5,234 bases of DNA from Halovenus sp. (GTDB taxonomy: Archaea; Halobacteriota; Halobacteria; Halobacteriales; Haloarculaceae): contig JAQCNG010000283.1 of the NCBI GenBank assembly GCA_028275145.1, positions 1-5,234 on the forward strand, written 5' to 3'. The position numbers were made by a program, and so were the translations under genes. The notes under the pieces were generated by a model, which was not told the origin of the DNA, searched no databases, and was given only the letters and a program-made list of their open reading frames with translations. Position 1 is the first letter of the stretch. Each line of letters opens with the position of its first letter. Of the stretch, positions 5,222 through 5,234 are shown piece after piece.

Positions 5222-5234
5222 GAACTGGGTTGCC

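Noticed and set aside
5176..5234. Start of argX inside the window
   Set aside because: The hairpin fills most of this stretch and no plausible start codon with the expected N-terminus follows it.

Overview
The window comes from a haloarchaeon (class Halobacteria). The coding DNA is GC-rich with strong G/C at third codon positions, the proteins are very acidic, and the convincing starts outside argGH sit about 27 bases downstream of TATA-like boxes, as in leaderless haloarchaeal transcripts. I cannot name the genus.

Right part (2003-5234), plus strand: the start of an arginine biosynthesis locus. argG (argininosuccinate synthase) and argH (argininosuccinate lyase) are 9 bases apart. After a 245-base gap comes lysW (also called argW), a 60-residue amino-group carrier protein with the EDWGE tail. 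In the carrier-protein route, glutamate is attached to the C-terminal Glu of LysW, turned into ornithine while attached, and released. ArgF, ArgG and ArgH then make arginine. In haloarchaea this trio is normally followed by argX, C, B, D, E and F, so the window probably ends just before argX. Two things stand out. The LysW lacks all four zinc-binding cysteines of the classical family. A 44-base hairpin begins two bases after its stop codon.

Left part (1-1370), minus strand: an open frame of at least 456 codons that runs off the left edge. It encodes a low-complexity, modular repeat protein rich in Gly, Asp, Ser and Thr, resembling viral tail-fibre or adhesin proteins. Several shorter frames on both strands here are only shadows of it. 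It has five copies of a 29-residue module, five tandem 15-residue repeats and a pair of 25-residue repeats, plus a good leaderless promoter.

Middle (1371-2002): mostly non-coding. It holds an 80-base concentric inverted repeat (1529-1608), a probable 47-codon minus-strand gene (1608-1751) whose stop codon overlaps the edge of that repeat and which has its own leaderless-type promoter, and a G- and T-free 27-base leader directly before argG. The repeat protein, the inverted repeat and the short gene look like accessory material next to a conserved core locus. No tRNA, rRNA, CRISPR or transposase gene was seen.
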